64,000 nt of DNA from Streptomyces ferrugineus (GTDB taxonomy: Bacteria > Actinomycetota > Actinomycetes > Streptomycetales > Streptomycetaceae), in contig NZ_CP063373.1 in NCBI RefSeq assembly GCF_015160855.1, forward strand, positions 1,550,001-1,614,000, written 5' to 3'. The first letter of the stretch is position 1, and every line of letters starts with the position of its first letter. The notes beneath the pieces are model-generated. The model saw nothing but the letters and a program-made list of their open reading frames with translations. It was not told the DNA's origin and ran no database searches. The translations under genes and the position numbers were made by a program. Shown one piece after another: positions 36,542 to 44,342 of the stretch.

Positions 36542-38404
36542 CTAGCCTCCCCGGTACGACAGACCGTGGCCGATCGGATACAGCACCCGCGTCGGGTCGT
36601 CCGCCCGCTGCACCGGAACCGGCAGCCTCCCGCACGGTGACACCCGCCCTGCGATCACCCGCGCGGCCGCCCGCAGTTCGACGTCGGTCCAGGAGTAGGA
36701 GGCCAGACAGGCGCGGACGCCGGGCAGCCGCGCCACGTCGTAGGGGTTGCGGATCGCCACCGCCACCACCGGCTTCCCCGTCGCCAGCAACTGCTCGACC
36801 AGCGCCTTCTGCGCACTGCCCGCCGTGACGTTGTACGTCCCCACGACCACCGCGTCCGCCTCCCGCGCCGCCGCGACGGCACGGGCGATGGTGGCGGCGG
36901 AGGGCGCCGTGCCGGTGGACAGGGCGCTCGCCGTGAAGCCCAGTTCGGTGAGGGCGCCGGCGAGTACGCCGGTCGGGGGCCCCGTCGTGCCGGAGGGGGA
37001 GGCCGGGTCGGCGCCGACGACCAGGACCTCGGGGTGGGTGCGGCGGGACAGCGGCAGCAGTGGGCCGTCGTTGACCAGCAGGGTCGTCGTGCGCTCGGCG
37101 ATGCGGTCGGCGGCCCTGAGGTGGGACGGGGTGCCGACGTTCCGGTCGACGCCGCCCTGGCTGACGTAAGGCTCCTCGAACAGCCGCAGCTTCGCCTTCA
37201 GCCGCAGGATGCGGAGGATGGACTCGTCGAGCCGTGCCTCGGTGAGTTCCCCGTCCTGGACGGCCTGGAGGACGGCGTTCCAGGCGATGTCGAGGGACGG
37301 CGGGTTGAGCAGCTGGTCCACGCCCGCCTTGAGCGCGAGGACGGGCACGCGGTCGTCGCCGTACTTCGTGCGCACGCCCTCCATGCCGAGGGAGTCGGTC
37401 ACCACGACCCCGTCGTAGCCCAGTTCCTCGCGCAGGATGCCGGTGAGGATGGGGCGGGAGAGGGTGGCCGGGTCACCGGAGTCGTCGAGGGCGGGGACCA
37501 TGATGTGCGCGGTCATGATCGAGTCGATGCCGGCGCGGACGGCGGCCCGGAAGGGCGGCGCGTCCAGGGACTCCCACTGCTCACGGGTGTGGGTGATGAC
37601 CGGGAAGCCGTAGTGGCTGTCGACGGCCGTGTCGCCGTGGCCCGGGAAGTGCTTGGCGGTGGCCGCGATCTGACGCCCGTGCTGGTATCCGGCCACCTCG
37701 GCGGCGACCATGCCGGCCACCGCGTCCGGCTCGGCGCCGAAGGAGCGCACGCCGATGACCGGGTTGGCGGGGTTCACGTTCACGTCGGCCACGGGGGAGT
37801 AGTTCTGCCGGATGCCGAGCGCCCGGAGCTCTTGTCCGGCGATCCGGCCGAGGGTGCGGGCGTCGCCGCGCGAGCCGCCGGCGCCGATGGCCATGGCGCC
37901 CGGGAAGAGGGTGGCGGGTTCGCCGACGCGGCAGACGATGCCGTGTTCCTGGTCGGTGGAGACGAGCACGGGCAGGCCGCGGGGCTGGGTGAGGGAGGCG
38001 CGCTGGATGCCGTTGGAGAGGTCGGCGATCTGGTGCGGGTCGCGGGTGTTGTGGGCCCAGGTGAAGTAGATGATGCCGCCGACGCGGTACCTGGCGATCA
38101 GCTCGGCGGCCGTGCGGACGCCGATCTCCTTGAGGTTGGCGTCGATGTCGGCCTGGTCGGGGTCGGTCGCGGAGTGGCCGTAGACCCGCGTCACGAAGAG
38201 CTGGCCGACCTTCTCCGGCAGGGTCATCCGGGCGATGAGGGCGCGTAGCCGCCGGTCGTCGGGGGTGGCCGCGTGGGCGGTGCCGCCGAGCGCCAGGGCG
38301 GTGGTGAGGCCCGCGCCGGCCGCGAGGACAGTGCGTCTGGCGGGCGTTGCGGTGTTCCCTCTGCTTCCTCTGCTTCCTCTGCTTCCCGTGCTGGTGTCGG
38401 GCAC
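36542..38404 (-). CDS. Exported GH3 beta-N-acetylhexosaminidase-like glycosidase
   Basis: A 620-residue enzyme with a twin-arginine-type signal (ARRTVLAAGAGL) after an SRG-repeat N-terminus encoded by a 9-bp tandem repeat (38361-38387). The GH3 N-terminal domain carries KHFPGHGDTAVDSHYG, the His/Asp motif of NagZ-type enzymes, and VVVTDSLGM with the nucleophilic aspartate. A GH3 C-terminal domain follows (VVGTYNVTAGSAQKALVEQL). It would release GlcNAc from chitin or peptidoglycan fragments outside the cell. The GTG at 38404 has AAGGAG six bases upstream. A 9-bp inverted repeat upstream (38436-38472) is a likely operator. Confidence 0.9.
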   Translation of the reverse strand: MPDTSTGSRGSRGSRGNTATPARRTVLAAGAGLTTALALGGTAHAATPDDRRLRALIARMTLPEKVGQLFVTRVYGHSATDPDQADIDANLKEIGVRTAAELIARYRVGGIIYFTWAHNTRDPHQIADLSNGIQRASLTQPRGLPVLVSTDQEHGIVCRVGEPATLFPGAMAIGAGGSRGDARTLGRIAGQELRALGIRQNYSPVADVNVNPANPVIGVRSFGAEPDAVAGMVAAEVAGYQHGRQIAATAKHFPGHGDTAVDSHYGFPVITHTREQWESLDAPPFRAAVRAGIDSIMTAHIMVPALDDSGDPATLSRPILTGILREELGYDGVVVTDSLGMEGVRTKYGDDRVPVLALKAGVDQLLNPPSLDIAWNAVLQAVQDGELTEARLDESILRILRLKAKLRLFEEPYVSQGGVDRNVGTPSHLRAADRIAERTTTLLVNDGPLLPLSRRTHPEVLVVGADPASPSGTTGPPTGVLAGALTELGFTASALSTGTAPSAATIARAVAAAREADAVVVGTYNVTAGSAQKALVEQLLATGKPVVAVAIRNPYDVARLPGVRACLASYSWTDVELRAAARVIAGRVSPCGRLPVPVQRADDPTRVLYPIGHGLSYRGG

Positions 38405-38809
38405 GTGCGCTCCTTTCGGAGGTGGTGCACTGAAGGAAACTTCCGAGAAGTCACCAATAACCGGGAAGTTTCTGCCAGTCAAGGGAATGGACCGTAACCG
38501 AAGAGGGGCCGCCATCGGCGCAGTTGGAGGGGGGCGCGCCGATGACGGCGTGCTGCCGGCCGCGGTACGGCGGAGAGGGTGGTCAGCGATCGCAGCCAGC
38601 AGCGAGGGCCGACACCGCACCGCGGTGACTCTCCGGCAGCATGCGGGTTGGACGACCGGCGAGGGGGGTGGGTTCCCGGGGATGGCCGGAATCCGCGAAG
38701 TCGGTAAGCCGGGGGCCGATGTGACGGGTGGGCAATGGACGGGGTCCGGTACGGGTCCATCCCGTGGACGCCACGGCGCCGCCACAGGCGCCGGGGCGAT
38801 CATGAGGGC
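38405..38809. other. Intergenic region upstream of the GH3 gene
   Basis: This 405-bp gap contains the inverted repeat GAAACTTCC (38436-38444) and GGAAGTTTC (38464-38472), 32-68 bp upstream of the GH3 start and suited to be an operator. The rest, up to the decayed EPSP-synthase fragment at 38810, has no recognisable gene, RNA or repeat. Confidence 0.6.
38436..38472. promoter_or_regulatory. Inverted repeat operator candidate for the GH3 gene
   Basis: Perfect 9-bp arms GAAACTTCC and GGAAGTTTC are separated by 19 bases, 32-68 bp upstream of the GTG. It does not match the DasR palindrome I know for GlcNAc control, so the regulator is unidentified. Confidence 0.6.
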
Positions 38810-39027
38810 ATGCCCGAAGTCGACGTTCCCGGTTCCAAGTCCATCACCGCCCGCGCCCTCTTCCTGGCGGCCGCGGCCGACGGCGTCACCACCCTTCTGC
38901 GGCCGCTGCGCTCGGACGACACCGAGGGCTTCACCGAGGGCCTGACCCGGCTCGGCTACCGCGTCGTGATGTCCTTCGCGGTGACCGGGCTGCGGGTACC
39001 GGGAATCTCGTTCGACGACCCGGGCTG
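38810..39027 (+). pseudogene. Internally deleted EPSP-synthase-like (AroA paralogue) gene remnant
   Basis: The reading frame from ATG 38810 begins MPEVDVPGSKSITARALFLA, the canonical start of 5-enolpyruvylshikimate-3-phosphate synthase with the PGSKS phosphate-binding motif. After about 52 codons (LTRLGYRV) it jumps directly to [20 protein letters not shown], which belongs near the C-terminus of EPSP synthase. About 300 residues, including most of the active site, are missing, so it cannot be functional. The end then runs into an unrelated acetyltransferase remnant. It looks like a copy of the secondary Streptomyces aroA paralogue rather than the essential gene. Confidence 0.82.
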
Positions 39028-39030
39028 GTG

Positions 39031-39200
39031 GGTGCCACGTCGTACTGGGAGCCGTGCTGCTGGCGCTCCGAGGGCCGACCGGACGCCTTCGAGGTGTGCG
39101 GCGTCTCCCGGGTGACCTGAAGACGGACGCCCGCAACGAGCGCTCCCGCGCGGCGATCGAGAAGACCGGCGCCCGTTTCGAGGGCGCGCCGAGCGACTGG
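39031..39200 (+). pseudogene. GNAT acetyltransferase remnant with deletion and frameshift
   Basis: The first frame reads GATSYWEP, then [16 protein letters not shown]. One base is missing at about 39116, and the adjacent frame continues [23 protein letters not shown], the typical C-terminal signature of GNAT acetyltransferases. A segment between GATSYWEP and DAFEV is also missing compared with the usual domain. The gene is broken at least twice and lies directly behind the EPSP-synthase remnant. Confidence 0.78.
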
Positions 39201-39262
39201 TCCCGCTCGTGGGCGCCGGGCCGGTTGGACGGGTTCCTGAGCGGTCGGGGACGATCGGCGTC

Positions 39263-39844
39263 ATGACCGCCTACCTCATCCTCCACGGCTGGCAGAACCA
39301 CCGCCCCGAGGACCACTGGCAGCACTGGCTCGCCGACCGGCTCACCGAGCTCGGCCACCGGGTCACCTATCCGCAGCTTCCGGACCCCGACGACCCCGAA
39401 CTGGAGGTCTGGCTGGCGGAGTTGGGCGGGCACCTGGCCGGGCTCGACGCCGGGACGGAGCGGGTCGTGGTCGCGCACAGCCTGTCCGCCGTGCTGTGGC
39501 TGCACGCCGCCGCGCGGGGGATGCCGGAGCTCGGCGCGGTGGACCGGGTGCTGCTGGTCGCCCCGCCGTCGGGCCGGGTGCTCGAGCGGCATCCGGAGGT
39601 CGCCCGATTCGCCCTGCGGTCCCTGGAGTTCACGCTTCCCGGCCCCACCCGCCTGGTCGCCGGGGACGACGACCCGTACTGCCCGGAGGGCGCCCGCACC
39701 GTCTACGGCGACCCGCTCGCCCTCCCGGCCGACATCCTCCCGGGCGCCGCCCACCTGGACCTGGACGCCGGGTACGGGCCGTGGCCCGCCGTACTGGGCT
39801 GGTGCCTGGACCCGACCGCGCCGCTCCTGGCTCGGCCGGTGTAG
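39263..39844 (+). CDS. RBBP9/YdeN-type alpha/beta hydrolase
   Basis: A 193-residue serine hydrolase. It opens [20 protein letters not shown], with the family HGW loop. The nucleophile lies in [13 protein letters not shown], the probable acid in AGDDDPYCP, and the histidine in PGAAHLD, completing the triad. No signal peptide is present. The ATG at 39263 has a weak GGGGAC upstream; upstream sequence belongs to the acetyltransferase remnant. It is convergent with the MFS gene, and its 3' end is the left boundary of the duplicated repeats. Substrate unknown. Confidence 0.87.
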   Translation: MTAYLILHGWQNHRPEDHWQHWLADRLTELGHRVTYPQLPDPDDPELEVWLAELGGHLAGLDAGTERVVVAHSLSAVLWLHAAARGMPELGAVDRVLLVAPPSGRVLERHPEVARFALRSLEFTLPGPTRLVAGDDDPYCPEGARTVYGDPLALPADILPGAAHLDLDAGYGPWPAVLGWCLDPTAPLLARPV

Positions 39845-40437
39845 TCGGTTCTCGGGGGTGGGGGCTGGTGTCTCGGTGTCGTGTGCCGCTCATGGCCCGT
39901 CCGGCTTGGTCGCCCTGCCTCGCAGCTCCGGCGTGCTGGCACCCACGTAGGCCGCCGCGAGCATGCACAGCGGGCCGCCGGAGGATCGGCCGGTGTGGTC
40001 GGTTCTCGGGGGTGGGGGCTGGTGTCTCGGTGTCGTGTGCCGGTCACGGCCGGTCCGGTTTGGCCGTCCCGGCGCGCAGTTCCGGTGTGCTGGCACCCAC
40101 GTAGGCCACCGCCAGGATGCACAGCAGGTCGCCGGAGGATCGGCCGGTGTGCAGGCCGCCGTGCAGGTTGCGGGGGTGCGGGCCCGCCGGTCCGGACTGT
40201 GCCGTTTCTGGCTCGTCCGGTGTAGTCGGCTCTCGGGGGTGGGGGCTGGTGCCTCGATGCCGCGTACCGCTCACGGCCCGTCCGGCTTGGCCGCCCCGCC
40301 CCGCAGCTCCGGCGTGCTGGCACCCACGTAGGCCACCGCCAGCAGGCACAGCAGGCCGCCGGTGACCAGTGCCGTCGCGCCGGAGGACCAGCCGGCGACC
40401 AGGCCGCCACGCAGGTTGCCGAGGTGCGGGCCCGCCT
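39831..40437. repeat. Three-copy tandem duplication spanning the hydrolase/MFS convergent junction
   Basis: Three related blocks start at 39831, 39985 and 40212. Each begins with the last bases of the hydrolase gene (CTCGGCCGGTGTAG or variants) and runs into the reverse-strand 3' end of the MFS gene, including CTGGCACCCACGTAGGCC. Blocks 1 and 2 align without gaps at an offset of 154. Block 2 extends further into MFS sequence (to 40188, matching 40384-40437). The functional MFS 3' end is in block 3 and the functional hydrolase 3' end in block 1. The whole 426-bp gap (39845-40270) is this material. Confidence 0.92.
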
Positions 40438-41509
40438 GGCCGACGATCTGCTCCGCGGCCGTCACCCGGCCGAGCAGGGCGTCGGGGGTGCGGGTCTGGA
40501 CGATCGTGCTGCGTGAGACGACCGACAGGGCGTCCGCGGCGCCGGCCACCACCAGCAGCCCGAGCCCCGCCCACGGGTCGGTCATCAGCCCGAACAGCGC
40601 CAGCGCCGCACCCCAGGTCCCCGCCCCGCACAGCATCACAAGGCCGGGCCGGCCCAGCCGGGTCACCGAACCCGACAGGGCCGTCGCCGTGACCCCGCCC
40701 ACCGCGACGGCCGACAGGAACAGGCCGAGGGTGCGCGGGTTGCCGCCGAAGCGCTCGGCGTTGATCAGCGGGTACAGGCTGATCGGCATGGCGAGGACCG
40801 TGGCCGCCAGGTCGGTGATCAGCGCGCCGCGCACCACCCGGTGGCCGGCCAGGAAGCGCAGCCCGTCCAGGACGCCGCGCAGCCCGTCCCGCGACGGCTC
40901 GCCCTCGGGCGGCAGCGCGGGCAGCCCGAAGGCGCCGTAGAAGGCGAGACCGAAGCTCAGCGCGTCCAGCAGATAGCAGACGCCGATGCCGAACCAGCCG
41001 AGGAACAGTCCGCCCAGCGCCGGGCCCACCAGCATCATCATCTGGGCGGTGGCATGGTTGAGGGCCAGCCCGGCCGCCACCTGCTCCTTCGGCAGCAGCC
41101 GCGGCACGAACACGCCCGCCGCCGGTCCGCCGACCGCGCCGAAGCAGGCCCCGGCCGCCACCAGCACCAGGATCCCGCTCACCGGCACGCCCCCGGTGAA
41201 CCCCTGCACCGCGAGCAGCGCCGCGCACACCGCCTGCCCCACGGTGGCGACCAGGAAGATCCGCCGCCGGTCGCCCCGGTCCACCCACGCCCCGGCCAAC
41301 AGCCCCACGCAGATCATGGGCAACGCCTGCGCGAGACCCACCGCCCCGCTCCAGACCGTGCTGTGCGTCAGCTCCCAGACCTGGTACATGACGGTGACCA
41401 TGGTCATGAAGCCGCCGAGCACGGACACCGTCCGCCCGATCAGCAGCCGCCGGAAGACGGGCGAGGTCCGCAACGGCCGTACGTCGATCAACGTACGGGC
41501 GAGGCTCAT
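40271..41509 (-). CDS. MFS transporter (EntS/multidrug exporter-like)
   Basis: A 412-residue membrane protein with about twelve hydrophobic helices and the MFS loop GAWVDRGDRRRIFL between helices 2 and 3. It resembles the EntS/MFS_3 exporter subgroup, with N-terminal PLRTSPVFRRLLIGRTVSVLG. The ATG at 41509 lacks a strong ribosome site. The substrate is unknown; siderophore export would fit the subgroup but there is no local siderophore gene. The end (STPELRGGAAKPDGP) is inside the third block of the junction duplication. It is convergent with the alpha/beta-hydrolase gene. Confidence 0.87.
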   Translation of the reverse strand: MSLARTLIDVRPLRTSPVFRRLLIGRTVSVLGGFMTMVTVMYQVWELTHSTVWSGAVGLAQALPMICVGLLAGAWVDRGDRRRIFLVATVGQAVCAALLAVQGFTGGVPVSGILVLVAAGACFGAVGGPAAGVFVPRLLPKEQVAAGLALNHATAQMMMLVGPALGGLFLGWFGIGVCYLLDALSFGLAFYGAFGLPALPPEGEPSRDGLRGVLDGLRFLAGHRVVRGALITDLAATVLAMPISLYPLINAERFGGNPRTLGLFLSAVAVGGVTATALSGSVTRLGRPGLVMLCGAGTWGAALALFGLMTDPWAGLGLLVVAGAADALSVVSRSTIVQTRTPDALLGRVTAAEQIVGQAGPHLGNLRGGLVAGWSSGATALVTGGLLCLLAVAYVGASTPELRGGAAKPDGP

Positions 41510-41617
41510 GACGGCATGACGGGGCAGGGAACGGGCTCGGGCACGAGCGAGGACGCTATACGGCGTCAGTCGCGCGGGGCGAGCGAATTACGGGCGAGCC
41601 CGAGCCCCGAGAGCCGC

Positions 41618-42418
41618 TCAGGCCGACTCGTTCAGCAGCCGCGACAGATGGTCACGCCCGCCGTCGAGGAGCCCGTCGAGCGGCGCGGCCCCGTCGTACC
41701 ACCGCTTCTCGTACTCCCAGCACAGCCAGCCGTCCCAGTTGTGCCGGGAGAGGACCTCCACGCACTCGGCGAGCGGCAGCACCCCGGCGCCGAGCGGCAG
41801 CGGGGTCGTGTCGTCGGCGGAGGCGATGTCCTTGACCTGGACGTAGCCGAGGTACGGGGCGAGCGCGGCGTAGCTCTCCGAGGGCTGCTCGCCGCCCAGC
41901 CAGGTGTGCATGACGTCCCACAGCGAGCCGACGTGGCGGTGGCCCACCAGGCCGAGGACACGGATCGAGTCGGCGGCGGTGCGATGCGAGTCGTGGGTCT
42001 CCAGCAGGATCCGTACGCCGACGTCGGCGGCGTACTCCGCGGCCGTGCCCAGCCGCCGCGCGGCGACCGCGTCCGCCGACTGCCGGCTCTGCTCGTGGTC
42101 GGCGCCGGGGAAGACACGGACGAAGGGCGCGCCGAGGTCGTGGGCGAGGTCGAGGAGGGTGCGCATCTCCTCGATCACGGGCCCGTCGTCCCCGGGCGCG
42201 GCGACCTTGGCGTACCCGGCCAGGCCCAGCAGCTCGATGCCGGCGGCCTTGAACTCGGCCGCCACATCGGCCCGTTCACCGGGTCCCAGGCCCGGGTGCA
42301 CGGGTTCCTCCGGATGCGCGCGCAGCTCGACGCCGTGGTACCCGTGCGTGGTCGCCAGGCGCAGCACGTCGGGGAGGGGGAGACCGGGGACGCCGAGGGT
42401 GGAGAACGCCAGTTTCAT
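41618..42418 (-). CDS. Xylose-isomerase-like TIM-barrel sugar epimerase/isomerase
   Basis: A 266-residue TIM-barrel protein of the AP endonuclease 2/sugar phosphate isomerase family. It starts MKLAFSTLGVPGLPLPDVL. Metal-site residues are plausible in LLETHDSH (Glu), GSLWDVMHTW (Asp/His), YVQVKDIAS and WEYEKRW (Glu). The ATG at 42418 has GGAGG close upstream. It lies 52 bp after the MarR-GNAT gene on the same strand, so the two could share a transcript, though a functional link is not obvious. Substrate unknown. Confidence 0.85.
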   Translation of the reverse strand: MKLAFSTLGVPGLPLPDVLRLATTHGYHGVELRAHPEEPVHPGLGPGERADVAAEFKAAGIELLGLAGYAKVAAPGDDGPVIEEMRTLLDLAHDLGAPFVRVFPGADHEQSRQSADAVAARRLGTAAEYAADVGVRILLETHDSHRTAADSIRVLGLVGHRHVGSLWDVMHTWLGGEQPSESYAALAPYLGYVQVKDIASADDTTPLPLGAGVLPLAECVEVLSRHNWDGWLCWEYEKRWYDGAAPLDGLLDGGRDHLSRLLNESA

Positions 42419-42470
42419 GCCTCCACCTTGCCAGGGAAACGGGGGGACGCCCATCCGGCGGGCAGCGACC

Positions 42471-43403
42471 TCAGTCGTGCGTGCCGTGCAGATCCAGGCG
42501 CCAGTCCTGGCCGGTCAGGTCCTTGCCGAAGGAGCGGTGGGGTTTCTCGGCGGCCAGCACGAAGCCGTGGCGCTGGTAGATGCGGCGGGCGGCGCTCAGG
42601 ACGTCGTTGGTCCACAGGACCAGGTCGCGGTAGCCGACGCCGCGCGCGAAGTCGATGACGGCCCGCACGAGCCGGTCGCCGATGCCGAGGCCACGGGCCT
42701 CCGGCTCGACCAGCAGCAGCCGCAGCCGGGCCGTGGCGGGCGCCTCGTCCCGTACGCACATCACGCAGCCCACCGGGCGGCCGTCCAGCTCGGCGATCCA
42801 CACCCGCTCCAGATGCGGGTCGTGGTCCTCCGCGAAGTCGGCGACGATCCTCGCGACCAGGCCCTCGTAGTCGGCGTTCCAGCCGTACTCGCTCGCGTAC
42901 AGCGCGGCGTTGCGCTGCACGATCCAGCCGAGGTCGCCGGGGCCGGGATCGCGCAGCAGGACGTCCTCGCGGCGGGGCGGGCGGCCGTGGGACAGGATGG
43001 TGCGTACGGTCGTCATCGCCTCGGCCAGGCGCGGCCGTTCCGCGGCCGGCACCGTGGACAACAGCGAGCCGACCGCCTCGTTCGACCGTTCCTCCAGCAG
43101 CTTGCCGGTCTCCCGGCCGTGCGCGGTGAGGGTGACGCGCCGGCGCCTCGGGTCCTGCCGGGAGGGCGTGCGCTCGATGAGCCCGTCCTGCTCGAACTTG
43201 TTCAGGATCCGGCTCAGATACCCCGCGTCCAGCGACAGCTCGGCCCGCAGGTCGGCGGCGTCCGTGCGCGGGGAGTGCGCGAGCTCGTACAGGACGCGGG
43301 ACTCGGTGAGGGTGTACGGGGCGTAGAGGTGGCGGCTGTAGTCGAGGGCGCCGATGACGTTCGTGTAGAAGCGGTTGAAGGCGCGGATGTCGTGGACGGT
43401 CAT
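42471..43403 (-). CDS. MarR regulator fused to a GNAT acetyltransferase
   Basis: A 310-residue fusion. The N-terminal about 140 residues are a MarR winged helix (LSLDAGYLSRILNKFEQDGL followed by the wing RTPSRQDPRRRRV). The C-terminal half is a GNAT domain with LRLLLVEPEARGLGIGDRLV, the acetyl-CoA-binding loop, and RIYQRHGFVLAAEK. Such fusions may couple acetylation of a small molecule or protein to transcription. The ATG at 43403 is followed upstream by an 11-bp and a 9-bp palindrome likely to be self-operators. It is divergent from no gene; the DHFR-like gene lies upstream on the same strand. Confidence 0.9.
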   Translation of the reverse strand: MTVHDIRAFNRFYTNVIGALDYSRHLYAPYTLTESRVLYELAHSPRTDAADLRAELSLDAGYLSRILNKFEQDGLIERTPSRQDPRRRRVTLTAHGRETGKLLEERSNEAVGSLLSTVPAAERPRLAEAMTTVRTILSHGRPPRREDVLLRDPGPGDLGWIVQRNAALYASEYGWNADYEGLVARIVADFAEDHDPHLERVWIAELDGRPVGCVMCVRDEAPATARLRLLLVEPEARGLGIGDRLVRAVIDFARGVGYRDLVLWTNDVLSAARRIYQRHGFVLAAEKPHRSFGKDLTGQDWRLDLHGTHD

Positions 43404-43422
43404 GGTCGTCGACCCCCGGATG

Positions 43423-43433
43423 TTCGACTCGAA
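43423..43433. promoter_or_regulatory. Palindrome TTCGACTCGAA upstream of the MarR-GNAT gene
   Basis: Perfect 5-1-5 palindrome about 20 bp upstream of the start codon. It could form part of an operator with the larger inverted repeat at 43451. Confidence 0.5.
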
Positions 43434-43450
43434 TGTCTGCCGCAGATCTG

Positions 43451-43471
43451 ATCTCTGACTCAGTCAGAGAT
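43451..43471. promoter_or_regulatory. MarR-type operator candidate
   Basis: ATCTCTGAC-TCA-GTCAGAGAT is a perfect 9-bp inverted repeat 48-68 bp upstream of the MarR-GNAT start, of the size and position typical of MarR autoregulatory sites. It is AT-richer than its surroundings. Confidence 0.82.
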
Positions 43472-43509
43472 ACCGACGATTCGAGCCTAGGACGTCCGCG
43501 CCCCCGCGG

Positions 43510-44106
43510 CTACCCTTCGGCGGCCGGCCGGTAGACGCACACCTGTACGCCCGTCTTCCCGGTCACCGTGGACACCAGCTCCAACGGCCGCTTCCCACCG
43601 TCCGCCGGGAAGATCGACTTGCCGCCGCCCAGCAGCACCGGCATCACGACGAGGCACAGCTCGTCGACCAGGCCCTCCTGGAGGAGGGTGCGGACGAGGG
43701 TCGGGCTGCCCATCATCGCCAGGTCCCCGCCCTCGCTCTCGCGCAGCTCACGGATCCGGGCGACAGCCTCGCCGCCGGGGATCCGAGTGGTGTTGTCCCA
43801 GGTCAGCTCGGAGTCGGTGAGGGTGTCGGTCACGACGTACTTCTTCAGGGAGTTCAGCCGGTCGGCGAAGGGGTCACCGGCGCGCTCGGGCCAGGCACCG
43901 GCCATCGTCAGATACGTACGACGCCCGTACAGCAGCGCTTCGGCCTTCTCCAGCCCCTCGGTGAACGCCGGGCCGAGCACCTCCTCGTCGAAGTACGGGT
44001 GCGACCAGCCACCGTGCGCGAACCCGCCGTCGGTGTCCTCCTGGGGGCCGCCGGGGGCCTGGACGACGCCGTCGAGGCTGATGAACTCGGTGATCACGAT
44101 GCGCAT
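43510..44106 (-). CDS. RibD C-terminal/dihydrofolate-reductase-like protein
   Basis: A 198-residue NADPH-dependent reductase-fold protein. It opens MRIVITEFISLDGVVQAPGG, the family N-terminus, with ALLYGRRTYLTMAG and GGDLAMMGSPTLVRTLL forming the cofactor site and VVMPVLLGGGKSIF the C-terminal strand. It belongs to the YyaP/YwjB group of DHFR-like proteins, whose substrates are mostly unknown. The ATG at 44106 has AGGAG upstream, better than the extended frame. It is divergent from the sugar-binding lipoprotein gene. Confidence 0.87.
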   Translation of the reverse strand: MRIVITEFISLDGVVQAPGGPQEDTDGGFAHGGWSHPYFDEEVLGPAFTEGLEKAEALLYGRRTYLTMAGAWPERAGDPFADRLNSLKKYVVTDTLTDSELTWDNTTRIPGGEAVARIRELRESEGGDLAMMGSPTLVRTLLQEGLVDELCLVVMPVLLGGGKSIFPADGGKRPLELVSTVTGKTGVQVCVYRPAAEG

Positions 44107-44342
44107 GGGATTCACTCCTGCTGTCGGGTCGTGCTGCTCGTCAGGGACGTTACGGGAGGGGGGACCGGGGCGGGGCCCGGAAATCATCGATGGCTCGGGG
44201 TATAGACCCGGAACGGGAGATTCGGCAGAGGGTTTTCGCGGGGCGTTCTTCGTACCGGACTGCGCCCCTGGTCGGCCTCGCGCGCTCTTGTGAGGACGGC
44301 GGTCCCGTCAGGATCATCGGCGGGGATCGGGGGGAGGTACCG

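Noticed and set aside
39831..40437. CRISPR array or attachment-site repeat
   Set aside because: The repeated units are 150-230 bp long, diverged, and match the ends of the two flanking genes. There are no uniform short repeats with spacers and no cas or integrase genes.
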